A DNA stretch of 64,000 bases from Rhizobium sp. BK251 (lineage in GTDB: Bacteria; Pseudomonadota; Alphaproteobacteria; Rhizobiales; Rhizobiaceae), in assembly GCF_004345245.1 (NCBI RefSeq), contig NZ_SLUQ01000008.1, forward strand, positions 310,001 to 374,000, read 5' to 3'. The notes under the pieces were generated by a model. That model did not search any database and was not told the DNA's origin. It saw only the letters and a program-made list of their open reading frames with translations. Each line of letters begins with the position of its first letter. Position 1 is the first letter of the stretch. Made by a program: the position numbers and the translations under genes. Shown piece by piece: positions 52,578 to 61,297 of this stretch.

Positions 52578-54275
52578 ATGCGTCTAACCATCAAAACCAA
52601 ACTGGTGTCGGCATTTGCCCTCATCATCCTTATGCTCGTGGGAACAGCGGGCTATGCTGTCATGAGCCTCAGCTCGCTGAACGATACGATCGGCAGTGTG
52701 CTGACTGGTCCGGCTGCACGGCTTGAACTCACGCAGCAGATCAACATCGATCAGCTCGAAATCATCCGCCAGCAGAAGAACCTGCTGACCGCCCGGAATG
52801 CCGATGACATCAAGTCTGCAACCGAGAAGGGCGATGCCGCCCGCCAGGACCTCGAGAACTCGCTCGTCTCGGTCGAGAAGATTGCGACCGAGGAAGGCCG
52901 GTCGAGCTGGCTGCAGATCCGCGACGCACAGAAGCGTTTCATCGCGGCGGATGACCATATCCGCGAACTCCTGAAGTCGGGCAACAGCGAGGGCGCCAAT
53001 ACCGTTTCGGTGACCGACGCTCGTCAGGCAGCCAACGATCTCGACGACCAGCTGGACGACATCCTCGTGCTTGAAAAGCAGCGCATGAGCGATGCCGATG
53101 CCAGCGCCGAACAGCAATATGCGACGACCCGCACCATGATGGTCGGTGTTGCCGGTGTTGCGCTGCTCATCGCCGCTCTGACCGCCTTCTGGATCTCCAG
53201 CACGATCAGCAAGGGCCTCGCACGCGCCAACACCGTGGTTCGGGAAGTCGCCGAGGGTGACCTTACCAAGACGGCCGAGATCACCAACCGCGACGAAATC
53301 GGTGAGCTTCTTGGCAACGTCAATGTCATGATCGAACGCCTTCGCGGTGTCGTTGGCGATGCCTTGATGGCGGCCGACAACGTCTCGTCGGGCAGCCAGG
53401 AACTGTCGGCGAGCTCGGAGCAGGTGTCGCAGGGCGCGACCGAGCAGGCCGCATCCGCCGAAGAGGCCTCCGCCTCGATGGAGCAGATGGCCGCCAACAT
53501 CAAGCAGAACGCCGACAATGCCGCCCAGACGGAGAAGATCGCCCGCCAGTCCGCCAAGGACGCGGAAGCCTCGGGCGATGCGGTCTCGCGCGCCGTCAAC
53601 GCCATGCGCACGATTGCCGAGAAGATCGGCATCGTCCAGGAGATCGCCCGCCAGACGGACCTCCTGGCACTCAATGCCGCGGTCGAAGCGGCGCGCGCCG
53701 GCGAGCACGGCAAGGGCTTTGCGGTGGTCGCCTCGGAAGTGCGCAAGCTTGCCGAGCGCAGCCAGTCGGCCGCAGCCGAGATCGGCGCCATGTCGGGCGA
53801 TACGGTCAAGGCTGCACAGGAAGCCGGCGAGATGCTGGGCCGGCTGGTGCCGGACATCCGCAAGACCGCCGAGCTCGTCTCCGAGATCAGTGCCGCCTGC
53901 CGCGAGCAGGATATCGGTGCCGCCCAGATCAACGAGGCGATCCAGCAGCTCGACAAGGTGACGCAGCAGAATGCCGGCGCCTCCGAGGAGATGTCGGCGA
54001 CCTCAGAGGAGCTTGCCGCACAGGCCGAGGAACTCCAGGCATCCATCGCATTCTTCAAGGTGGATACCGGCAATCGTCGCCAGGTCGCCGCCAAGAAGGT
54101 ATCGGTCAAGGCTTCGACGAAGGTCGTGGCGCCTGCCGTGGCCCGCAAGCCCGCACCCGCTGCTCAGGCGAACAACAGCATTGCCGCGCAGCAGGCTCGC
54201 GCCAAGGGCTTCGCCCTCGACCTCTCGATGGGTGGTCCGGACGCCGGCGATGAGGATTTCCGGGAAAGCGCCTGA
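52578..54275 (+). CDS. Methyl-accepting chemotaxis protein (first copy)
   Basis: A 565-residue transmembrane receptor. TM1 (about 9-30) and TM2 (about 187-208) enclose a four-helix-bundle-type periplasmic domain, then a HAMP domain (about 209-262) and a cytoplasmic MCP signalling hairpin with the tip DLLALNAAVEAARAGEHGKGFAVVASEVRKLAERS read at about residues 360-393. The C-terminus carries a Lys/Ala/Pro-rich linker and a tail ending GFALDLSMGGPDAGDEDF. No NWETF-type CheR tether is visible. GAGGGG lies 7 nt before ATG 52578. Residues from about 255 to the end of the hairpin are nearly identical to the next receptor. Confidence 0.95.
   Translation: MRLTIKTKLVSAFALIILMLVGTAGYAVMSLSSLNDTIGSVLTGPAARLELTQQINIDQLEIIRQQKNLLTARNADDIKSATEKGDAARQDLENSLVSVEKIATEEGRSSWLQIRDAQKRFIAADDHIRELLKSGNSEGANTVSVTDARQAANDLDDQLDDILVLEKQRMSDADASAEQQYATTRTMMVGVAGVALLIAALTAFWISSTISKGLARANTVVREVAEGDLTKTAEITNRDEIGELLGNVNVMIERLRGVVGDALMAADNVSSGSQELSASSEQVSQGATEQAASAEEASASMEQMAANIKQNADNAAQTEKIARQSAKDAEASGDAVSRAVNAMRTIAEKIGIVQEIARQTDLLALNAAVEAARAGEHGKGFAVVASEVRKLAERSQSAAAEIGAMSGDTVKAAQEAGEMLGRLVPDIRKTAELVSEISAACREQDIGAAQINEAIQQLDKVTQQNAGASEEMSATSEELAAQAEELQASIAFFKVDTGNRRQVAAKKVSVKASTKVVAPAVARKPAPAAQANNSIAAQQARAKGFALDLSMGGPDAGDEDFRESA
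53341..54064 (+). repeat. Duplicated receptor signalling segment, copy A
   Basis: A 724-bp segment in the first receptor, nearly identical to 55372-56095 at constant offset 2031. By eye only a few single-base differences occur, all in the first 250 bp (for example GCATCC versus GCATCG, AAGGAC versus AAGGAT), and the last 450 bp or so look identical. Confidence 0.95.
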
Positions 54276-54295
54276 GCGGTTTTCCGATCGACAAC

Positions 54296-54320
54296 GCCCA
54301 GGCCGGTTTCCGGCCCGGGC
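54296..54320 (+). other. Hairpin between the two receptor genes
   Basis: GCCC-A-GGCCGG and CCGGCC-C-GGGC pair around TTT (10 bp with one mismatch), 20 bp after the first receptor stop. No T-run follows. It may stabilise or attenuate the mRNA between the receptors. Confidence 0.5.
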
Positions 54321-54485
54321 ATCACCAGCGCATGCAGGGCTGGCTTTTATGCGGTCTGAAGGGCCGTGTGCAGGGAAGACGGATGATCTCGTCCTGCCCT
54401 TTTTGCACCCTGATGCGATGACGCCCCGGTCCAGGGACGCCTCCCATGTTGTCCGGATTGCTCAATCTCCGAAGGAGATGGTGAT

Positions 54486-56291
54486 ATGCGTTTTACTATC
54501 AAACTTAAGCTCAGCCTCGTTTTCAGCCTCATTGTCGCGCTGAGCTGCGCGATGGCGGGCCTGTCGATCTACGATCTGTCGTCGCTCAACGACGAGATCT
54601 CCCTCATGGTTACGGGACCCGTCGCGAACCTGCGGAACACCAGTGAATTGTCCGACGCCGTGCTGCGCTCGATCGAGGCCGAGAAGGACGCGATCATCTC
54701 CACGGACGCCTCGCGCAAGTCGCATTACTTCGAAGCGGTCGCCGAAGAGCGCACCGCCATCAAGTCGCTGCAGGCCGAGCTCGGCAATGTCTCCGACACC
54801 GAGTTTGCCGCCAAGATGGCAAGCTTCTCCGACCTCTACGAGCAGTGGGTGCCCGAGCAGGACGAGATCCTCTCCCTTGCCCGGCAGAACATGCCGGAGG
54901 CAAGCGCGCGGGCAGGCGTCCTTTCGATGGAGGGCCAGCAGCTCGTCACGCGCATGCTGTCGACGCTCAAGGAGCTCAACGAGATCATCGCGGCCGACGT
55001 CGCAAAGACCGATGCCGCGGCCGACGAGCAATATGCCCATTCGCGCAACGTGCTGGTGATCATCGCCGCCTCGGTTGCCGTGCTCTCCGCCGCCTTCGCC
55101 GTCTGGGTGCTTCTCTATATCTCGCGTTCGCTGGCCCGCTCCGTCAACCTCGCCAATGCCGTCAGCCTTGGCGACCTCGGCCAGGAGATCGTGCACAAGG
55201 GCGACGACGAAATCGGCGATCTCGTCAAGGCGATGCAGCGCATGATGGAGAACCTTCGCGCGACCGCGGATATGGGCAACCAGATCGCCAACGGTGACCT
55301 CACGGTGAAGCCGAAGCCGCTTTCGGACAAGGACACGCTGGGCCTGGCGCTGGAGCGCATGGTGGAACGTCTTCGCGGTGTCGTTGGCGATGCCTTGATG
55401 GCGGCCGACAACGTCTCGTCGGGGAGCCAGGAACTGTCGGCGAGCTCGGAGCAGGTGTCGCAGGGCGCGACCGAGCAGGCCGCATCGGCCGAAGAGGCCT
55501 CGGCCTCGATGGAGCAGATGGCCGCCAACATCAAGCAGAACGCCGACAATGCCGCCCAGACGGAAAAGATCGCCCGCCAGTCCGCCAAGGATGCGGAAGC
55601 CTCGGGCGATGCGGTCTCGCGCGCCGTCAACGCCATGCGCACGATTGCCGAGAAGATCGGCATCGTCCAGGAGATCGCCCGCCAGACGGACCTCCTGGCA
55701 CTCAATGCCGCGGTCGAAGCGGCGCGCGCCGGCGAGCACGGCAAGGGCTTTGCGGTGGTCGCCTCGGAAGTGCGCAAGCTTGCCGAGCGCAGCCAGTCGG
55801 CCGCAGCCGAGATCGGCGCCATGTCGGGCGATACGGTCAAGGCTGCACAGGAAGCCGGCGAGATGCTGGGCCGGCTGGTGCCGGACATCCGCAAGACCGC
55901 CGAGCTCGTCTCCGAGATCAGTGCCGCCTGCCGCGAGCAGGATATCGGTGCCGCCCAGATCAACGAGGCGATCCAGCAGCTCGACAAGGTGACGCAGCAG
56001 AATGCCGGCGCCTCCGAGGAGATGTCGGCGACCTCAGAGGAGCTTGCCGCACAGGCCGAGGAACTCCAGGCATCCATCGCATTCTTCAAGGTGGAGATGG
56101 CGTCACGGCGCGCAGGCCGCACCCCGGCAAAGCCCGCGGCCCGCGGACCGGCTGCGACGGATCGCAAACAGGAGACGAAGGCGCCGCAGCATGCCGTCGC
56201 CGCGCAGCAGTCAAGGGTTCGAGGTTTTGCCCTCGATCTCTCGATGGGTGGTCCCGATGACGGAGACATCGACTTCAAGGAAAGCGCTTGA
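54486..56291 (+). CDS. Methyl-accepting chemotaxis protein (second copy)
   Basis: A 601-residue receptor. TM1 (about 9-29) and TM2 (about 187-210) flank a helical periplasmic domain unrelated in detail to that of the first receptor. After TM2 come two successive HAMP-like segments (LGDLGQEIVHKGDDEIGDL and NGDLTVKPKPLSDKDTLGL) before a signalling hairpin that is identical or nearly so to the first receptor. The tail ends GFALDLSMGGPDDGDIDFKESA (split here: GFALDLSMGGPD, DGDIDF). AAGGAG lies 9 nt before the ATG. Its stop overlaps the region of the second cheW start. Confidence 0.95.
   Translation: MRFTIKLKLSLVFSLIVALSCAMAGLSIYDLSSLNDEISLMVTGPVANLRNTSELSDAVLRSIEAEKDAIISTDASRKSHYFEAVAEERTAIKSLQAELGNVSDTEFAAKMASFSDLYEQWVPEQDEILSLARQNMPEASARAGVLSMEGQQLVTRMLSTLKELNEIIAADVAKTDAAADEQYAHSRNVLVIIAASVAVLSAAFAVWVLLYISRSLARSVNLANAVSLGDLGQEIVHKGDDEIGDLVKAMQRMMENLRATADMGNQIANGDLTVKPKPLSDKDTLGLALERMVERLRGVVGDALMAADNVSSGSQELSASSEQVSQGATEQAASAEEASASMEQMAANIKQNADNAAQTEKIARQSAKDAEASGDAVSRAVNAMRTIAEKIGIVQEIARQTDLLALNAAVEAARAGEHGKGFAVVASEVRKLAERSQSAAAEIGAMSGDTVKAAQEAGEMLGRLVPDIRKTAELVSEISAACREQDIGAAQINEAIQQLDKVTQQNAGASEEMSATSEELAAQAEELQASIAFFKVEMASRRAGRTPAKPAARGPAATDRKQETKAPQHAVAAQQSRVRGFALDLSMGGPDDGDIDFKESA
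55372..56095 (+). repeat. Duplicated receptor signalling segment, copy B
   Basis: The second copy of the 724-bp segment (see 53341-54064). The borders are sharp: homology begins after the HAMP region and ends at the start of the C-terminal linker. Confidence 0.95.
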
Positions 56292-56293
56292 TC

Positions 56294-56776
56294 ATGGCGG
56301 CAATCTCCCACGAATCCCAGTTCGTCACCTTCAGCCTGGGCGAAGAGATCTTTGCGGTGTCGGTCGAGGTGGTCCGGGAAATCCTGGATTATGCCGAGGC
56401 CTTCAAGATCCCGAACGGCCCCGATTACCTTCTCGGCCTCCGCAATGTTCGCGGCCAGGGTGTTCCCACGATCGACCTGCGGCTGAAGCTCGGTCTTTCA
56501 AAGACCGTTCCCACGCCGCATACGCGGGTGCTTGTGCTCGACATTCCGATGGAGAACCGCGTGCTCACGCTTGGCCTCGTCGCGGACCGCGTCTTCGAGG
56601 TCACGCCGTTCCGCCACGACCAGATCGAGGCCGCGCCGGACATCGGGGTGCGGTGGCGTTCGGACTATATAGCCGGCGTCGTCCGGCGCGAGGATGGCTT
56701 CGTGGTGATCGTCGATCTCGCGCGGCTGCTTTCGCGCGAGGATGCGTCGATGTTGCAATCGCCGGCGGCGGCATGA
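56294..56776 (+). CDS. cheW: Chemotaxis coupling protein CheW (second copy)
   Basis: A 160-residue CheW domain. FVTFSLGEEIFAVSVEVVREILDY is followed by LLGLRNVRGQGVPTIDLRLKLGL and IGVRWRSDYIAGVVRREDGFVVIVDL. It is a second coupler in the cluster, with clear differences from the first copy (about a third of aligned residues look shared, by eye). ATG 56294 is used; it lies 2 bp after the second receptor's stop. It is followed by cheR at 56793. Confidence 0.93.
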   Translation: MAAISHESQFVTFSLGEEIFAVSVEVVREILDYAEAFKIPNGPDYLLGLRNVRGQGVPTIDLRLKLGLSKTVPTPHTRVLVLDIPMENRVLTLGLVADRVFEVTPFRHDQIEAAPDIGVRWRSDYIAGVVRREDGFVVIVDLARLLSREDASMLQSPAAA

Positions 56777-56792
56777 TCCGGGACGTGCGCTC

Positions 56793-57641
56793 ATGAGTTT
56801 GCAGGAGAGCCAGTCTCTCAACGACCGCATCAGCAAGCGTAATTTCGATCGCCTTGCAGCCTTCATCTATGACTACAGCGGCATCAAGATGCCGCCGACC
56901 AAGCTCACCATGCTCGAAGGGCGCCTGCGCAGGCGCCTGCGGGCGACCAGCATTCCCTCCTTCGATGCCTACTGCAACTTCCTGTTCAACGAGGATGGGC
57001 TGGAACAGGAGGTCGTGCACCTGATCGATGCGGTCACCACGAACAAGACCGACTTCTTCCGGGAGGCCAAGCACTTCGACTTCATGCGCGAGACGGCACT
57101 TCCCCATCTCGTCGAGACCGGCCACCGCAGGCTAAGGGCGTGGAGTGCCGCCTGCTCGACGGGAGCCGAGCCCTACACGATGGCGATGGTGCTGGAGGAA
57201 TTCGTAGAGGAGCGGAGTGACGTCCAGTATTCGATCCTCGCCACGGACCTAAGCACCGACGTCCTGCAGGCGGCCCGGCGCGGCATCTACGCAGACGATC
57301 TCGTGGCCCCTGTCCCGGTGGATCTCAGGCACAAATATGTCATGGCGGCCAAACAGCACGGACGGCGAGACGTGCGCATATCGCCGCGCCTGCGATCCAG
57401 GATCGGCTTTGCGAGGCTGAACCTCATGGACGACCGATATCCCGTCGGTGATGCCATGCACCTTATCTTCTGCCGCAACGTGCTCATCTATTTCGACAAG
57501 CCCACGCAGGCGAATGTGCTGTCGCGGCTGTGCGATTGCCTGCTGCCGGGCGGCTTCATCTTCATCGGGCATTCGGAATCGATCACCGGCTTCGACCTGC
57601 CGCTGAAGCAGGTTTCCAACACAGTCTTCCGACGCGTCTGA
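56793..57641 (+). CDS. cheR: Chemoreceptor glutamate methyltransferase CheR
   Basis: A 282-residue SAM-dependent methyltransferase acting on receptor glutamates. It has an N-terminal helical domain (RLAAFIYDYSGIKMPPTKLTMLEGRLRRRL), then DAVTTNKTDFFREAKHFDFM and the SAM-binding AWSAACSTGAEPYTMAM near residue 112. The ILATDLSTDVLQAA acidic loop and FCRNVLIYFDK follow, with LLPGGFIFIGHSESI at the end. ATG 56793 is used; longer in-frame starts run into the preceding cheW. It lies upstream of cheB with a 10-bp gap. Confidence 0.95.
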   Translation: MSLQESQSLNDRISKRNFDRLAAFIYDYSGIKMPPTKLTMLEGRLRRRLRATSIPSFDAYCNFLFNEDGLEQEVVHLIDAVTTNKTDFFREAKHFDFMRETALPHLVETGHRRLRAWSAACSTGAEPYTMAMVLEEFVEERSDVQYSILATDLSTDVLQAARRGIYADDLVAPVPVDLRHKYVMAAKQHGRRDVRISPRLRSRIGFARLNLMDDRYPVGDAMHLIFCRNVLIYFDKPTQANVLSRLCDCLLPGGFIFIGHSESITGFDLPLKQVSNTVFRRV

Positions 57642-57651
57642 GGGGTAGGCC

Positions 57652-58743
57652 ATGGCAAAGAAAATCCGCGTCCTCATCATCGACGACTCGGCGAGCGTCC
57701 GCCAGACCCTGGCGGCGGTACTCGAGGCCGATCCGGAGATCGAGGTGATGGGTGCCGCCTCCGATCCCTTCATGGCGGCGCGCAAGATCCAGGAGGAGGT
57801 TCCGGATGTCATCACGCTCGATGTCGAGATGCCGCGCATGGATGGCATCACCTTCCTGCGCAAGCTCATGCTGCAGCGGCCGATCCCCGTCGTCATGTGC
57901 TCGTCGCTGACCGAGGCCGGTTCCGAGACCCTGCTGCAGGCGCTCGAAGCCGGCGCGGTCGACGTCATCCTCAAGGCCAAGATCGGCGCCGCCGACAGTC
58001 TTGCGGACGACGCGATCCGGATTCGCGAGGTCGTCAAGAGCGCCTCGCATGCGCGGCTGCCAAGCGTGCGGCGCTCCGAGGCACGGTCGGCCTCGGCAGC
58101 GGGTCCCGCAAAGAAGCTGACGGCGGACGCAATGCTACCGCCGCCCAGCGGCCGCGCCATGGCGAAGACGACCGAGATGGTCGTCTGCGTCGGCGCATCG
58201 ACCGGTGGCACGGAAGCCCTCCGCGAGATGCTCGAGGCCCTGCCTGCCAATGCGCCCGGCATGGTCATCGTGCAGCACATGCCGGAGAAGTTCACCGCCG
58301 CCTTCGCCAAGCGTCTGAACGGGCTTTGCGAGGTAGAGGTCAAGGAGGCCGCGGACGGCGATCCGGTGCTGCGCGGGCATGTCCTGATCGCTCCAGGCGA
58401 CAGGCACATGCTGCTCGAGAGGCAGGGTGCGCGGTATCACGTCTCGGTAAAGACAGGTCCGCTCGTGTCGCGCCACCGCCCGTCCGTCGATGTGCTCTTC
58501 CGTTCGGCCGCGCGCGCGGCCGGCGCCAATGCGATGGGCGTCATCATGACCGGAATGGGAGACGACGGCGCACGCGGCATGCTGGAAATGAAGCAGGCCG
58601 GCGCCTATACGGTCGCACAGGACGAGGCGAGCTCGATCGTCTTCGGCATGCCGAAAGAGGCAATCGCACGCGGCGGCGTCGAGCGAATTCTTCCGCTCGA
58701 CCAGATCGCGCGCGAGGTCCTCCTCATGCAGGCAAGGTCTTGA
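57652..58743 (+). CDS. cheB: Chemotaxis response regulator methylesterase CheB
   Basis: A 363-residue enzyme. The receiver domain (1-125) has IIDDSASVR and TLDVEMPRMDG with the phospho-acceptor Asp. The catalytic domain (about 180-360) has serine in VGASTGGTEAL, histidine in VQHMPEKF and aspartate in GMGDDGARGM, the CheB triad. It demethylates and deamidates receptors and counteracts CheR, giving adaptation. GAGGGG lies 7 nt before the ATG. It is the last gene of the operon and stops 9 bp before the convergent SDR gene. Confidence 0.96.
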   Translation: MAKKIRVLIIDDSASVRQTLAAVLEADPEIEVMGAASDPFMAARKIQEEVPDVITLDVEMPRMDGITFLRKLMLQRPIPVVMCSSLTEAGSETLLQALEAGAVDVILKAKIGAADSLADDAIRIREVVKSASHARLPSVRRSEARSASAAGPAKKLTADAMLPPPSGRAMAKTTEMVVCVGASTGGTEALREMLEALPANAPGMVIVQHMPEKFTAAFAKRLNGLCEVEVKEAADGDPVLRGHVLIAPGDRHMLLERQGARYHVSVKTGPLVSRHRPSVDVLFRSAARAAGANAMGVIMTGMGDDGARGMLEMKQAGAYTVAQDEASSIVFGMPKEAIARGGVERILPLDQIAREVLLMQARS

Positions 58744-58752
58744 GATTCTCGG

Positions 58753-59493
58753 CTATGCCAGGTAGCCGCCGTCGATTGTCAGGCTGGCGCCGGTAACGAA
58801 ACTCGCCTCGGGGCTCGCGAGATATGCGGCGAGGCCTGCGATTTCGCTGTCGGTACCCAGGCGGCCGACCGGCAACAGCGTTTTGAGGAAATCTTGCTTT
58901 TCCTGGCCGGCATTCATATCCGTCGCGGTCGGGCCCGGCTGGATGTTGTTGACGGTGATGCCGCGCGGACCGAGGTCACGCGCAAGTCCGCGGGTCATGG
59001 CGGCGACCGCACCTTTCGTCATGCTGTAGACCGAAGCGGTCGGGAAGCCGGCGCGGTCGCCGGTGACGCTGCCGATCGTGATGATGCGGCCGCCGTCGCC
59101 CATGTGGCGAACAGCCGACTGGGCTGCGACAAAAGCCGCCCGGACATTGACCGCGAACATCCGGTCGAAATCCTCGATCGGAAACTCCGCCACATCCCCG
59201 TATATCTGTATTCCGGCATTGTTGACGAGGATGTCGAGCCGACCGAAGGCGGCGATGGTCTCTGCGACCGCCTGCTGCACTTCCGAAACGTTGCCGCTGT
59301 CGGCCCTGATCGCAAGCGCCCGGCCGCCTGCCGCTTTTATTTCGGCCGTGATCTCCTCTGCCTTCTGAGCAGAGGCCGAATAAGTGAAGGCGACTGCGGC
59401 ACCCTCGGCACTGAAGCGGCGCACGATCGCGGCACCGATGCCGCGGGAGCCACCGGTCACTAGCGCGACCTTGCCGGAAAGACGTTCAGACAT
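58753..59493 (-). CDS. SDR family oxidoreductase (3-oxoacyl-ACP reductase-like)
   Basis: A 246-residue classical short-chain dehydrogenase. It has VTGGSRGIGAAIVRRF near residue 14, VNNAGIQIY near residue 90, catalytic serine in TIGSVTGDRAG, YSMTKGAV for the tyrosine-lysine pair near residue 158, and PGPTATDM after it. FabG-like proteins of this kind reduce many carbonyls; no fatty-acid genes are adjacent. AAGGAA lies 6 nt before ATG 59491-59493. The promoter region contains a sequence (59511-59534) that matches the operator of the upstream TetR gene in 18 of 24 positions, so it is probably TetR-controlled. Confidence 0.92.
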   Translation of the reverse strand: MSERLSGKVALVTGGSRGIGAAIVRRFSAEGAAVAFTYSASAQKAEEITAEIKAAGGRALAIRADSGNVSEVQQAVAETIAAFGRLDILVNNAGIQIYGDVAEFPIEDFDRMFAVNVRAAFVAAQSAVRHMGDGGRIITIGSVTGDRAGFPTASVYSMTKGAVAAMTRGLARDLGPRGITVNNIQPGPTATDMNAGQEKQDFLKTLLPVGRLGTDSEIAGLAAYLASPEASFVTGASLTIDGGYLA

Positions 59494-59510
59494 GGGGAAT
59501 TCCTTCTTTG

Positions 59511-59534
59511 TTTTTGGATCGATTAGTCTAGAAT
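59511..59534. promoter_or_regulatory. TetR operator in front of the SDR gene
   Basis: On the minus strand it reads ATTC-TA-GACTAATC-GA-TCCA and matches the site at 60164-60187 in 18 of 24 positions. It starts 18 bp upstream of the SDR start codon. Confidence 0.65.
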
Positions 59535-59568
59535 TGTGCAAGCGAAAGCCGCATTCGAATGGTTGTCT

Positions 59569-60147
59569 TCAGCGAAGGCTGCGGATTGCCATTCGGGCGA
59601 TGCCGCGAAGGGTTTCATGGGGCGTGCCGCCGCGCGCGCTCACCTTCATCCCTGAGAGGCTGGAGCCCAGGAATTGGACCGCCTCGGCAATATCGACGTC
59701 TGCGCCGATGTCGCCGCTTTTCCTGCCTGCTTCGAGGATCGACTCGAGTGCAGAGGCAAGTATGCGCCCGGCTTTGTCCGTCAGCCCGGCGACCTCGCCG
59801 TCGGCGCGGCCGAACTCGCAGACCGCACTGACCCCGAGGCAGCCCTTACCGGCTGCCGTTTCGGGCCGGTCGGCAAAGGCAAGCAAGGTTTCCTCGAGCG
59901 CCTTCAGCGGCGGCGCAGCCCGCTTCAGGTCGGCAACCAGCCGAGAGACGCTTTCCGTGTTGTAACGGTCGAGTGCCGCCAGATAGAGGCTGCGCTTGTC
60001 GCCGAACGTGTCGTACATGCTCTGCCGGCTGATCTTCATGGCCGAGAGCAGTTGCTCTGTCGACGTGCCTTCGTAGCCATGTTCGCAGAACAGCTCGATG
60101 GCTGCCTGCAACGCGGTATCGCGGTCGAATTCCTTTGGTCTTGCCAT
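59569..60147 (-). CDS. TetR/AcrR family transcriptional regulator
   Basis: A 192-residue regulator. The N-terminal helix-turn-helix reads ALQAAIELFCEHGYEGTSTEQLLSAMKISRQSMYDTFGDKRSLYLAALDRY with the usual YxxFxxK pattern, and a C-terminal ligand domain contains CLGVSAVCEFGRADGEVA, a TetR_C subfamily found in regulators of redox enzymes. ATG 60145-60147 is used; GTG 60151-60153 would add two residues. It lies upstream of the SDR gene on the same strand, with operator-like sequence ahead of both genes, suggesting it represses itself and the SDR. Confidence 0.92.
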   Translation of the reverse strand: MARPKEFDRDTALQAAIELFCEHGYEGTSTEQLLSAMKISRQSMYDTFGDKRSLYLAALDRYNTESVSRLVADLKRAAPPLKALEETLLAFADRPETAAGKGCLGVSAVCEFGRADGEVAGLTDKAGRILASALESILEAGRKSGDIGADVDIAEAVQFLGSSLSGMKVSARGGTPHETLRGIARMAIRSLR

Positions 60148-60163
60148 GGCCACCCATATACAT

Positions 60164-60187
60164 ATTCCGGACTAATCTGTCCAGAAT
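60164..60187. promoter_or_regulatory. TetR operator in front of the tetR gene
   Basis: An imperfect dyad with 9-bp arms, ATTCCGGAC-N6-GTCCAGAAT (one mismatch), 17 bp upstream of the tetR start. Confidence 0.7.
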
Positions 60188-60354
60188 AATTTTCAGGCAT
60201 GCGCTCCTGCAAAGCAGCCATGTCGTGTTACGCTTGAAATTTCCGCGATTTTGTGGTCTTGAGGCCGCCAATCCAAAGAGCGCTGCCCTTTGAGGCGTTC
60301 AGGGACGCATTTAGCCCTGAGAGCGCATCGCGACTTACCCAAGGAAACCGCCAC

Positions 60355-61155
60355 ATGGCCCGTTCTGCCCTTCTCAACGTCATGGTTCAGGCTGCCCTCA
60401 AGGCAGGCAAGTCGCTTTCGCGCGATTTCGGGGAAGTCCAGAACCTGCAGGTTTCGGTCAAGGGACCTGGCGATTTCGTCTCGCAGGCCGATCGCAAGGC
60501 CGAGAAGATCGTCAAGGATGAGCTTTTGAAGGCCCGCCCGACCTATGGCTTTCTCGGCGAGGAGAGCGAAGAGATCAAGGGAACCGACGGTGCGCACCGC
60601 TGGATCGTCGATCCGCTCGACGGCACGACCAACTTCCTGCACGGGATTCCGCAGTTTGCCGTTTCGATCGCATTGGAGCGCAACGGCGAGATTGTCGCCG
60701 CCGTCATCTTCAATCCCGCGACGGACGAACTCTACACGGCGGAGCGGGGTGGCGGCGCCTTCCTGAACGATCGCCGCCTGCGCGTTGCCTCGCGAAAGGT
60801 GCTCTCGGATTCGGTCATCGGCTGTGGCGTGCCTCATCTCGGCCGCGGCAATCACGGCAAGTTCCTCGTGGAGCTGCGCCATGTCATGGGCGAGGTCGCC
60901 GGCATCCGCCGCATGGGCGCCGCAGCGCTCGACCTTGCCTATGTGGCCGCAGGCCGCTTCGACGGTTTCTGGGAAACGGCGCTCTCCGCATGGGATATCG
61001 CTGCCGGCATCCTCCTCATCCGCGAGGCTGGCGGCTTCGTTACCGATTGGGACGGTGGCACCGCCATGCTTGACACTGGTGCCGTCGTTGCCGGCAACGA
61101 ACATATCCACAAGGCGCTGCTGGAGACGGTAAAGCGGCCAGTGCCGGGGAAGTAA
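60355..61155 (+). CDS. suhB: Inositol monophosphatase family protein (SuhB-like)
   Basis: A 266-residue Mg-dependent phosphatase. FVSQADRKAEKIVKDEL near residue 43, the metal-binding GEESEE, WIVDPLDGTTNFLHG near residue 82 with the catalytic Asp residues, and WDIAAGILLIREAGG near the C-terminus are the family signatures. It hydrolyses inositol phosphates and related substrates; SuhB of E. coli also acts in rRNA antitermination. AAGGAA lies 8 nt before ATG 60355. It is followed, after a 142-bp gap, by the MotA/OmpA-like pair on the same strand. Confidence 0.92.
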   Translation: MARSALLNVMVQAALKAGKSLSRDFGEVQNLQVSVKGPGDFVSQADRKAEKIVKDELLKARPTYGFLGEESEEIKGTDGAHRWIVDPLDGTTNFLHGIPQFAVSIALERNGEIVAAVIFNPATDELYTAERGGGAFLNDRRLRVASRKVLSDSVIGCGVPHLGRGNHGKFLVELRHVMGEVAGIRRMGAAALDLAYVAAGRFDGFWETALSAWDIAAGILLIREAGGFVTDWDGGTAMLDTGAVVAGNEHIHKALLETVKRPVPGK

Positions 61156-61219
61156 GCCGGTCGCGTGTCTTCGCTCAAGCGGGCCGCGTTCTGAAACTCT
61201 CTGTTGTAAAGCCACGGTT

Positions 61220-61250
61220 TTGTGCCGCGGCGTACTTCAATTCGGCACAA
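61220..61250. repeat. Inverted repeat upstream of the MotA-like gene
   Basis: TTGTGCCG and CGGCACAA, perfect 8-bp arms separated by 15 bp, 47 bp before the start codon. It could be an operator or an mRNA structure; no T-run follows. Confidence 0.4.
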
Positions 61251-61297
61251 TGTTGATCTAGTCTCCGCCTGCAACGGATCCGGAGGGTGAGGAGCCT

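Noticed and set aside
52584..55739. Minus-strand open frames opposite the two receptor genes
   Set aside because: They repeat because the underlying receptor segment is duplicated; they are shadows of the receptor genes, not a second gene family.
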